From JANQOH01 sp965200095 (GTDB lineage: Bacteria > Pseudomonadota > Alphaproteobacteria > UBA7887): 64,000 nucleotides of DNA. Under the pieces are notes generated by a model. That model had not been told where the DNA came from. It saw only the letters and a program-made list of their open reading frames with translations, and did no database searches. Within the stretch, counting starts at the first letter, position 1; every line of letters begins with the position of its first letter. The stretch covers positions 1-64,000 of the forward strand of contig OZ241350.1 in NCBI GenBank assembly GCA_965200095.1. Direction: 5' to 3'. Shown one piece after another: positions 43,331-50,911 of this stretch. The position numbers and the translations under genes are program-made.

Positions 43331-43621
43331 ATGAGCACCGAAACCAGAACGCTGGGCGAGATGCGCGACTCGCTGATCGAAAGGGCGACGACGGATACGG
43401 AATTCCGTTCCCTCCTGCTCGCCGACCCGAAAGCCGCCGTCAAGGAAGAATTGGGCTTCGATGTGCCCCCGAGCTTCGCCATCGAAGTGCATGAGCAGAA
43501 GCGTGACGCCGTCCATCTGGTGATCCCGCCGGCCGATGCTCTCGACGACGCCGAGTTGCAACACGTCTCGGGCGGTCTGGGCGCCCTGCTCGTTGAAGTA
43601 ACGAAGGATTGGGTGAGCTGA
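43331..43621 (+). CDS. NHLP-family RiPP precursor peptide 3
   Basis: This 96-residue protein is the most divergent leader copy (LGFDVPPSFAIEVHEQKRDA, then LQHVSGG). The predicted core is residues 83-96, LGALLVEVTKDWVS. Here the shared Asp-Trp is followed by Val-Ser, so the Trp is not C-terminal. The ribosome site GGGAGGA precedes ATG 43331. The enzyme-like gene at 43668 starts 46 bp after its stop. Confidence 0.8.
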   Translation: MSTETRTLGEMRDSLIERATTDTEFRSLLLADPKAAVKEELGFDVPPSFAIEVHEQKRDAVHLVIPPADALDDAELQHVSGGLGALLVEVTKDWVS

Positions 43622-43667
43622 AGCGGGCTGCGGGCGGCCCGGTCTCCGGGGTCGCCGGCGGGGCGCC

Positions 43668-44732
43668 GTGAGCGCAGGCGGCGCCTTCGCCGAGGTCCTC
43701 CGGGGCGCCGCCCGGCTGGTTCCGGCCGCGCTGGTCGGCCCGGACGGCTGGGAGCGCCTGCTGGACCGGGCGAGGCGCCTCCCCCGTTCCGTGCTCGATA
43801 CCTATTTCGGTTTCGAGTTCCGCCTCGGAGAGCCGGACACGGACGCCGACCTGTTCGCGGTCGTCCGCCCGGGGACGGATCTGGCGCAGCATTACATGGC
43901 CGAAGGCGCGCGCGCCGAGCCGGGTTCGCCGGCGGCGGCTCTGGCGGCGGCGCTTCGCGAACAGGCCGGGAATCCGGATTCGTTCCTCGCCCGCTCCGTC
44001 GCCTCCGTCGTGCTCGAATACGACCTGGCCGGGCTCCCGCCGGGCCGGCCGTCGCCTCCGCCCGGCATATTCCTCGCGCCGCGCGGCGCCGGAGACGGCC
44101 CCCGGGCGCATCGGGACCCGGCAGGCCTGCTCGCGGCCCTCGCCGGAGCCGTCGGCTGGAACGGCCATGCGGCGCTGCTCCCGCACGTCGAACGGGTCTT
44201 CGCCGCTGTGTCGGAGAGGGGCCGCGTCTTCCAGGCCGGCGCTCTCCCGGGGCGTTCCCCGAAAGCGTTCCGGATCCTCCTTCGCGGCTTCCCGAACGAC
44301 GAGATCCCGGCGCTGCTGGAGCGACTGGAGTGGCCCGGTCCGACGGAAACGGCGACGGACGCGCTGGCCTTCATGGACGACCTCGTCGCCTTCGTCGCCG
44401 TCAGCATCGACGTCACCGGGCGCGGCGTGGCGCCGCGGCTGGGGCTGGAGCTCTACCGCGGCCCGTTATGGTCCGCGGTCGACCGCACGGTGTGGCGGCC
44501 CTTCATCGCCCGTCTCGAGGAAAAGGGCTGGTGCCTTCCGGAGAAGGCCGTCGGGCTGCGCCGCTGGCCGGGAACCGAACGGCTGATCGGACCCGGGGGG
44601 CTGTATCTCGTCCGCCAAGGGATCAACCACGTCAAGCTCTCGGTCGAGCCGGGCGCGCCGGTAACGGCGAAGGCCTATGCCGGCATGTGCGCGCTTCCGT
44701 TCGAGCCGGAGCGCCGGCCGCCGCCCTCGTGA
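43668..44732 (+). CDS. unknown-family protein of the RiPP-like cluster, possible tailoring enzyme
   Basis: The 354-residue protein starts at GTG 43668; I do not recognise a named family. What can be seen: no signal or membrane segment, and three successive strand-strand-helix units (FRILLRGFPNDEIPALLERL; VSIDVTGRGVAPRLGLELY then WRPFIARLEEKG; INHVKLSVEPGAPVTAKAY at the C-terminus). Such repeats recall ABBA-type aromatic prenyltransferases, but no diagnostic residues can be claimed. Its stop overlaps the next gene's start (GTGA), tying it to a terpenoid-cyclase-like protein. It sits directly behind three RiPP precursors, so a role in core modification is a reasonable inference. Confidence 0.65.
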   Translation: MSAGGAFAEVLRGAARLVPAALVGPDGWERLLDRARRLPRSVLDTYFGFEFRLGEPDTDADLFAVVRPGTDLAQHYMAEGARAEPGSPAAALAAALREQAGNPDSFLARSVASVVLEYDLAGLPPGRPSPPPGIFLAPRGAGDGPRAHRDPAGLLAALAGAVGWNGHAALLPHVERVFAAVSERGRVFQAGALPGRSPKAFRILLRGFPNDEIPALLERLEWPGPTETATDALAFMDDLVAFVAVSIDVTGRGVAPRLGLELYRGPLWSAVDRTVWRPFIARLEEKGWCLPEKAVGLRRWPGTERLIGPGGLYLVRQGINHVKLSVEPGAPVTAKAYAGMCALPFEPERRPPPS

Positions 44733-45700
44733 CCGTTCCTTCGGGCCTGCGGGAGGCGGCGCGGCGCGCCGTGGACCGGGGGCTCGGCTTTCTCGAAGCC
44801 GCCGTCCGTCCCGACGGCGCCTGGCCGTCGCGGATGTACGACAATCTGGCCCTCGAAGGGCCGGCGGCGGTGGAGCACGCCCCGTTCGTCGCTGCGCTGG
44901 GCGCGCTAACGCTGGCCGCTTGCGACGACCCCCGGTCGCGCTCGATCCGGAGCCGGAGCGAGGCGTTCATCCTCCGGTCCATGCGTCCACCGGGCGTGTG
45001 GCGCTACTGGCCCACCCTTCCGAACGACATCGACAGCCTCTCCCTCTGCTCCCAGGCGGCGCCCCGGCACCCCTGGATGGTGTTCGGCATGAACCTCGCC
45101 GCCATGCGGGCGGCACTGGACGACCGGGGACGGTTCAGGACGTGGATCGCGCCGCCGGTCGGATCCGGCTTCGCGGACGTCGACAGCGTGGTGAACGCCA
45201 ACGCCGTCGGCTACCTCGCCTTCCAGGGCCGGAACGCGCCCGGCGCGCGGGCGGCGGCGTGGCTCGCCGGCCTGCTCGCAGAGGGGCGCGAAGAAGGGAG
45301 CTCCCACTACTACCCCGACACGCTGGACCTCTACGACGCCATGGTCCGCGCCCGCCGACGGGGCGTCCCCGCCTTCCGGGATCTCGGTGAGACGCTCGCG
45401 GATCGCATCCGCGCCCGGCGGCGCCCGGACGGCGGCTATGGCGACACATTGCGCGCCGCGCGCTCTCTCTCCGCCCTGCACATCCTGGGAGTCCCCCCGG
45501 AGGGCAAGGAGCTGAGGTCGCAGATCGAGCGGATACTGGCGCCGCAGGGGCCCGACGGGGGCTGGCCGGAAAACCTGTTCTGGCGCGGTCCCCTGCCGCC
45601 GAATCCGCCTTCGGCGGGGTTCGCTTCCGAGGCCCTCGACACCGCTTCGTGCATTGAGGCCCTCGCCCGCGCCATCCCGTCCCTGGCGACGGATGGATAG
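44729..45700 (+). CDS. squalene-cyclase/prenyltransferase-like alpha-alpha toroid protein
   Basis: A protein of about 323 residues, GTG start overlapping the upstream stop. It contains QW-like toroid repeats: LGFLEAAVRPDGAWPSRMYD, RRRPDGGYGDTLRAARSLSA and LAPQGPDGGWPENLF. A WPTLPNDIDSLSLC segment (D100, D102) occupies the place of the DxDD(T) acid motif of class II terpene cyclases, but its third acid is Ser103. It is half the length of hopene cyclases, so it is one toroid only. Known single-toroid relatives include protein prenyltransferase beta subunits. Its coupling to the preceding gene and the precursors suggests work on the peptide or a prenyl donor; function unproven. Confidence 0.65.
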   Translation: MTVPSGLREAARRAVDRGLGFLEAAVRPDGAWPSRMYDNLALEGPAAVEHAPFVAALGALTLAACDDPRSRSIRSRSEAFILRSMRPPGVWRYWPTLPNDIDSLSLCSQAAPRHPWMVFGMNLAAMRAALDDRGRFRTWIAPPVGSGFADVDSVVNANAVGYLAFQGRNAPGARAAAWLAGLLAEGREEGSSHYYPDTLDLYDAMVRARRRGVPAFRDLGETLADRIRARRRPDGGYGDTLRAARSLSALHILGVPPEGKELRSQIERILAPQGPDGGWPENLFWRGPLPPNPPSAGFASEALDTASCIEALARAIPSLATDG

Positions 45701-45771
45701 CGAGGCGCCGCGGCGCACCCGGGGACGACCTGTCGATTTCTTCACAGCCATGAAAGCGGGAATGACGAAGT

Positions 45772-45870
45772 GAGACCTCTGCATAACTCGTTTCGCATGT
45801 GGCAGGAGTGCGTTCCCGGCGTTTTACGACGTTTCCGAACCCGCCGTCGGCATATGACGATGCGTGACGG
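45772..45870 (+). repeat. IS5-end-like MITE half, copy 2
   Basis: It begins GAGACCTCTGCATAACTCG and contains TTTCCGAACCCGCCGTCGGC. It is the reverse-oriented partner of 30081-30168. Confidence 0.55.
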
Positions 45871-45947
45871 AATTGGGAACATCCCCCCCGGCCTCGGTAA
45901 TTCCCGCGAAAGAGCATGTGAAGAAATCGAGAGACGCTACTACTATT

Positions 45948-46053
45948 CGTCATTCCCGCGAAAGCGGGAATCTGCTTGCGGCGTTTCCGCAAGAAAAACC
46001 GCGCCGATATTGTGGACGGCCGCCTCCGGATTCCCGCTTTCGCGGGAATGACG
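45948..46053. repeat. palindromic element, copy D
   Basis: Arms CGTCATTCCCGCGAAAGCGG and complement, about 106 bp in total, with a centre related to copies A-C but partly in reverse orientation (CGCCGATATTGTGGACGGCC). Confidence 0.85.
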
Positions 46054-46185
46054 AATAGTAGAGGCATCTCGCGACTTTTTCACGTCCGCCTTCGAGCGTG
46101 TGAAGAAATCGCGCGCCTCTCATCGTGACGGAGGGATCGCCGAGGTATCGGCATTGCAAAAGACAATACCCACCGAATAATACTT

Positions 46186-46289
46186 CGTCATTCCCGCGAA
46201 AGCGGGAATCCGTTGCGGCGTTTCCGTAATAAAAACGGGCCGGTATAGCGGACGGCCGCCTCCGGATTCCCGCTTTCGCGGGAATGACG
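46186..46289. repeat. palindromic element, copy E
   Basis: The arms are the same as in copy A, the centre has GGTATAGCGGACGGCCGCC, and the same AAAGACAATACCCACCGA spacer as in copies A and C stands before it. Confidence 0.85.
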
Positions 46290-46319
46290 AAGAGTAGTAG
46301 CGTCTCTCGATTTCTTCAC

Positions 46320-46553
46320 ACGCTCCAACAGGTGATGCGCATTCCGATTTATCCCGGCTTTGGCCGGCGATGGCGGCGGCGACAGATAGAGTGCCCTTTG
46401 TGCGGCGTTCCTGTTTTTCTTGTTGAACGTCTTGATCTCGATTGCCGGGTCCTCCATGTCGTTGCCGGCATCATTGGGACGGTTTCGTATTATCGGGTTG
46501 GCCTGAACATGAAGACAGGCCTCACTCATGGCGTTTTTGAGAATATCCGGCAA
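46320..46553 (-). pseudogene. possible decayed restriction-endonuclease remnant
   Basis: A minus-strand frame from 46553 reads MPDILKNAMSEACLHVQAN, then DMEDPAIEIKTFNKKNRNA before running into palindrome E. The IEIKTF block resembles the E-x-K catalytic strand of PD-(D/E)XK nucleases, and the position just downstream of a DNA methyltransferase gene is where a cognate enzyme would lie. The frame between 46554 and 46681 is not continuous with it. Weak evidence. Confidence 0.25.
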
Positions 46554-46681
46554 TTCGGTATTTCCTGCCGGTTTTCGTCGAACGGCTCGACTCGCCGGTC
46601 GAACAATCCTCGCATGGGCGCCTCGAAGGAGATGTCCGGCGCGGCTTCAGGAAATTCGACAGTATCTCTTCCGGGCGGTTT

Positions 46682-47887
46682 TCACGTTCGGTCGGGATTT
46701 GGCGTCCTCCCGTTTCGTCTCAGCAGCACGATGCGGTTGGTGTTGGCGCCCCGGGAGTTATTTGTTATGCCCCAGATGTTCGATGTCTTGGTAAACTTCT
46801 GTGTGTTGACGAGAATTTTCCGGAGATCGAACGGCAAACCCTCGACGCACGCGACGACGTGCTCTTCCAGCCGGACCGTGCCGTTCCGCACTTCGCCGAC
46901 CTCGAACGCGACGTGACCGCCCGGCTTCACGATCCTCGCGAGTTCCTCGAAGGTCGAACGGACGAAGCGTTTCCAGACCGCGATGTCGCGGTGCTGCGCG
47001 ATGCGCACGGATTTCGGATCGATGTCGAGGAACCAGCACCGCAGCCAGTTGTCCTGCTCATAGTTCACGACATCGAGGAATGGCGGCGACGTCACGGTCA
47101 GCGATACCGATTCATCGGGAATCTCGTGAGTTTTATCGGACGGGTGGGTCAGGAACAGACAATCCCTGTCGCGAATCCGATGGGTCTCATCGATTTTTCC
47201 GATCGGGGAAGACAGCAGATTTCCGGATTTCTTGAGAATAATCGACTTCACGTCGCGCTCCGGCGGCGTCTGGTTCCGGCGCTCGTTGATGACGGCCTGC
47301 CGCGCAACCGTGACCGCCTGGTTGGGCGGCATCGTATAGACCGACAGGAACCCGGGCGAATGTCCGGTCAGGCGGTTGATCGCGACCATGCGGATCCAGC
47401 GGTCCGCCTTGTCGGTCTCGCGGTCGAGAAACCATCGGCGCAGCCCCTCGATCTGCGCCAGCGTCCGGGGATGGTAGAATGTCAGCAGGTCCGGGCGCTT
47501 CACAGGCCTTTTCGCGAAGTCGCGAAACGGGATTTTTTCGAGACGATCCGTGATCTCGGCTATCTTCGGCGGGTCGATGCGGGGCTCGGCCAGCGCGCGG
47601 CTCAACGGATTGATATCGGCGCCATACGGAATGCGGCCCATCAGGGCGGCCTGGACCGGGGTCGTGCCGCGCCCCATGAACGGGTCGTACACGACATCGC
47701 CCGGTCGGCTGTATCGCTCGATGAAATACTCCGGCAATTGCGGCTTGAAGCACGCGCGGTAGCTCACTTCGTGGAGGCGCGCCGCCTGCCGCTGCCGGGC
47801 GGTCCAGAACTCGCCCGCTTCGTAAAAATCGCCGGGGACGGACGGGTCAAGCCGTAACGCGAACTGCGACGCGGGCTGCTTCGGCAA
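46682..47887 (-). CDS. DNA methyltransferase (amino-methyltransferase, SPPF motif)
   Basis: The 401-residue protein has the AdoMet-site motif DPFMGRGTTPVQAALMGR near residues 67-84 and the catalytic motif TSPPFLDVVNY near residue 265, with a long region between them. That order (motif I, recognition region, motif IV) is alpha-like. SPPF/SPPY is commonest in N4-cytosine enzymes but also seen in N6-adenine ones. The last 30 residues are polar and basic. No intact restriction enzyme is adjacent, so it is either an orphan or the survivor of a restriction-modification pair. Confidence 0.8.
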   Translation of the reverse strand: MPKQPASQFALRLDPSVPGDFYEAGEFWTARQRQAARLHEVSYRACFKPQLPEYFIERYSRPGDVVYDPFMGRGTTPVQAALMGRIPYGADINPLSRALAEPRIDPPKIAEITDRLEKIPFRDFAKRPVKRPDLLTFYHPRTLAQIEGLRRWFLDRETDKADRWIRMVAINRLTGHSPGFLSVYTMPPNQAVTVARQAVINERRNQTPPERDVKSIILKKSGNLLSSPIGKIDETHRIRDRDCLFLTHPSDKTHEIPDESVSLTVTSPPFLDVVNYEQDNWLRCWFLDIDPKSVRIAQHRDIAVWKRFVRSTFEELARIVKPGGHVAFEVGEVRNGTVRLEEHVVACVEGLPFDLRKILVNTQKFTKTSNIWGITNNSRGANTNRIVLLRRNGRTPNPDRT

Positions 47888-47989
47888 CGTTCACGCCCCC
47901 CGCGCGCCGGGCGCCGCTCCGCCGCCTGAGTTGCCGGGGCGGAGGGCCGGCGCTATCGTTGCGGCGGAGCAGGCAGGGAGGGTTTCGGC

Positions 47990-48442
47990 ATGGCCATCGA
48001 AAAACTGGATCACTGCGCGATCCGCACCAACGACCTGGAAGGCACCAGGGATTTCTTCGTCGATGTCGTCGGCCTGAAGGTCGGCGCCCGGCCGCCGGTG
48101 AAATTCCCCGGCTATTGGCTCTATTCCGGCGATACCGCGGTCGTGCACCTGTTCGGCGGCAGCGACGACGCCGGCGACGAAGACGAACTCGCCGCCTATC
48201 TCGGCAAGAAGGACCCGGCGAGCCTCAAGGGAAGCGGCGCGGTCGACCATCTGGCGTTCCGCGCCAGCGGTCTCTCCGCCATGCGCGAGCGGCTCGACGG
48301 GGCCGGGTCGCGCTATTTCGAACGCACGCTGCCGCAATTCGGGCTGCACCAGGTCTTCGTCGAAGACCCGAACGGCGTGATGCTCGAACTCAACTACGCC
48401 GCCGCGGAAGCGGTCGAAACGGTCCCGCAGGCGGCGGCGTGA
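47990..48442 (+). CDS. VOC (glyoxalase/bleomycin-resistance fold) family protein
   Basis: The 150-residue protein has a single vicinal-oxygen-chelate pair of modules: LDHCAIRTNDLEGTRDFFVD at the start, VDHLAFRASG in the middle and QVFVEDPNGVMLELNY at the end. The metal-ligand positions His (LDHCA), His (VDHLA) and Glu (MLELN) are present. Such proteins act as dioxygenases, isomerases or binding proteins; the substrate is not deducible. It is convergent with malate synthase. Confidence 0.78.
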   Translation: MAIEKLDHCAIRTNDLEGTRDFFVDVVGLKVGARPPVKFPGYWLYSGDTAVVHLFGGSDDAGDEDELAAYLGKKDPASLKGSGAVDHLAFRASGLSAMRERLDGAGSRYFERTLPQFGLHQVFVEDPNGVMLELNYAAAEAVETVPQAAA

Positions 48443-48458
48443 GCGCGTCCGCGCGCGG

Positions 48459-50636
48459 TCAGGCGCCGAAGCGTGCCTTGGCTTCGGCGCGGCGCGCATG
48501 GAGTATCGGCTCGGTGTAGCCGCCGGGCTGGTCGCGGCCCGAAAAGACGAGGTCGCACGCGGCGCGAAAGGCGACGCTGGCGTCGCAGTCGGGCGCCATC
48601 GGCCGATAGGCGGGGTCGCCGGCGTTCTGGGCGTCCACCACCGCCGCCATGCGCTCCATCGTCTCGCGCACCTGCGCCTCGCCGCAGACTCCGTGGCGCA
48701 GCCAGTTGGCGATGTGCTGGCTGGAAATCCGCAAGGTCGCGCGGTCTTCCATCAACCCCACATCGTCGATGTCGGGGACTTTCGAACAGCCGACCCCCCG
48801 GTCCACCCAGCGCACCACATAGCCGAGAATGCCCTGCGCGTTGTTGTCGAGCTCGCGCTGGATGTCGGCGGCGGGCCAGTTCGGGCGGTCGGTTACGGGG
48901 ATCGACAGGATATCGTCGAGGCGCGCGCGTTCGCGGCCCGCCAGTTCGTCCTGCCGCGCGGCGACATCGACCCGGTGATAGTGGATGGCGTGCAGCGTCG
49001 CCGCGGTCGGCGACGGCACCCAGGCGGTGGACGCCCCCGCTTGCGGATGGCCGATCTTGGCTTCCAGCATGTCGGCCATGCGGTCGGGCATGGCCCACAT
49101 CCCCTTGCCGATCTGCGCCCGGCCTTTCAGCCCGCAGGCGAGGCCGATATCGACGTTCCAGTCCTCATAGGCGGCGATCCACGCCGAACCCTTCATGTCG
49201 GCCTTGCGGATCATCGCCCCGGCTTCCATCGACGTGTGGATCTCGTCGCCGGTGCGGTCGAGGAAGCCGGTGTTGATGAACGCCACCCGGTCCGCCACGG
49301 CGCGGATGCACTCCCGCAGGTTGACGGTGGTGCGCCGCTCCTCGTCCATGATGCCGACCTTGAGCGTGAAGCGGTCGAGCCCCAGCGCGTCCTCGACGCG
49401 GGCGAACAGCGTGTCGGTAAAGGCGACTTCCTCCGGCCCGTGCATTTTCGGCTTGACGATATAGACCGACCCGGCGCGGCTGTTGCGCAGAGGCCCCGGC
49501 CCGCGCAGGTCGTGAAGGGCGGCCGCCGAAGTGATCATGGCGTCGAGTATCCCTTCCGGGGCTTCGTCGCCGTTCTCGTCGAGCACGGCGGGGCAGGTCA
49601 TCAGGTGGCCGACATTGCGGATCAGCAGCAGGCTGCGCCCCGGCAGGACGAGCCGGCCGCCGTCCGGCGCGGTGTATTCGCGATCGGGGGCGAGGCGGCG
49701 TTCGACGCGCTCGCCGCCCTTGTCGAACGCCGTCGCGAGGTCGCCCTTCATGATCCCGAGCCAGTTGCGGTACACCGCCGTCTTGTCTTCGGCGTCGACG
49801 GCGGCGACCGAATCCTCGCAGTCCATGATCGTGGTGACCGCCGCTTCGAGCAGCACGTCGCGGACGCCGGCGGCGTCGTCCCGCCCCACCGGGTGGCTGC
49901 GGTCGATGCGGATCTCGATATGCAGTCCGTTATTGACGAGGAGCGCCGCATCCGGCGCGTCCGGCGAGCCGCGATAGCCGGCGAAACGGCCGGGGTCCGC
50001 GAGCGCCGCCCGCGCGCCGCCGCGTTGCGCTGCGACGAGGGCGCCGTCGGCGACGGCGTAACCCGTCGCGTCGCGGTGGCTGCCGCCGGCCAGCGGCGCC
50101 GCTTCGTCGAGGAACGCGCGCGCGAAGGCGATGACTTTCTCGCCGCGCACGGGGTTGTATTCCCGTCCGCGCGTCGCGCCGCCGTCTTCGGAAATGACGT
50201 CGGTCCCGTAGAGCGCGTCGTAAAGGCTGCCCCAGCGGGCGTTGGCGGCGTTCAGCGCGTAACGCGCGTTCATCACGGGGACCACCAGCTGCGGCCCGGC
50301 CAGGGCGGCGATCTCGCGGTCCACATTCGCAGTCCGCGCCGCGAAGGCTTCGCCCTCGGGCGCGAGATAGCCGATGTCGCGCAGGAACGCCTTGTAGGCG
50401 GGGAGGTCGAGGGGGCGGCCGCTGCGTTCGCGGTGCCAGGCGTCGATCCGGGCTTGCAGCGCGTCGCGCCGGGCCAGCAATTCGCGGTTGCGCGGCGCGA
50501 GGTCGTGGACGATCCCGTCCAGCCCCGCCCAGAACGCCTCCGGCGAAACGCCGGTCCCCGGCAGGGCTTCATCGTCGATGAAGTCGTGAAGCGTGCGCTC
50601 GACGCGCAACCGGCCTCGCCGCCGCCATTCGGACAT
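48459..50636 (-). CDS. glcB: malate synthase G
   Basis: The 725-residue enzyme condenses glyoxylate and acetyl-CoA to malate. Typical G-isoform blocks: ARWGSLYDALYGTDVISEDG, NNGLHIEIRIDR, TTIMDCEDSVAAVDAEDK, MHGPEEVAFTDTLFARVEDA and a C-terminal QGILGYVVRWVDRGVGCSKV. The start ATG at 50636 was chosen because the family begins at this point and an upstream ATG would add 34 unrelated residues. The 275 bp before it hold no gene. Confidence 0.93.
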   Translation of the reverse strand: MSEWRRRGRLRVERTLHDFIDDEALPGTGVSPEAFWAGLDGIVHDLAPRNRELLARRDALQARIDAWHRERSGRPLDLPAYKAFLRDIGYLAPEGEAFAARTANVDREIAALAGPQLVVPVMNARYALNAANARWGSLYDALYGTDVISEDGGATRGREYNPVRGEKVIAFARAFLDEAAPLAGGSHRDATGYAVADGALVAAQRGGARAALADPGRFAGYRGSPDAPDAALLVNNGLHIEIRIDRSHPVGRDDAAGVRDVLLEAAVTTIMDCEDSVAAVDAEDKTAVYRNWLGIMKGDLATAFDKGGERVERRLAPDREYTAPDGGRLVLPGRSLLLIRNVGHLMTCPAVLDENGDEAPEGILDAMITSAAALHDLRGPGPLRNSRAGSVYIVKPKMHGPEEVAFTDTLFARVEDALGLDRFTLKVGIMDEERRTTVNLRECIRAVADRVAFINTGFLDRTGDEIHTSMEAGAMIRKADMKGSAWIAAYEDWNVDIGLACGLKGRAQIGKGMWAMPDRMADMLEAKIGHPQAGASTAWVPSPTAATLHAIHYHRVDVAARQDELAGRERARLDDILSIPVTDRPNWPAADIQRELDNNAQGILGYVVRWVDRGVGCSKVPDIDDVGLMEDRATLRISSQHIANWLRHGVCGEAQVRETMERMAAVVDAQNAGDPAYRPMAPDCDASVAFRAACDLVFSGRDQPGGYTEPILHARRAEAKARFGA

Positions 50637-50911
50637 CGCCTCCCCCCTGTTCCGCCCCGTCGCCCGGATCTCGCCGCCGCACCGCGCCGAAACCGCCGAC
50701 GGATATTCGCAGGGTATCGCGATTCGCCCCCCTCGCAACCCGGAGTCCGGGAGCGGCAGCGAAGGGCGAGGAGGAACGGGCCGCCTGTCTTCCGGGGGCC
50801 GCGTTCCGCCTCGCCCGACTCATGAAACGACCGGCGCCGCCGGCGCCGTGCGCGCGTTCTGCGACGAACCGGCCATGGCGTCTCCGGGCGACGGACAGGC
50901 CGGCGCGCGGC

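Larger units (their letters stand above)
45701..46681. other. 980-bp repeat-filled spacer
   Basis: Between the toroid-protein gene and the methyltransferase gene. It holds an IS5-end-like MITE half, palindromic elements D and E, several ATTTCTTCACAC(G)CTC half-units and a minus-strand frame that may be a decayed restriction gene. No intact gene. The composite is a near relative of 29440-30060. Confidence 0.6.
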
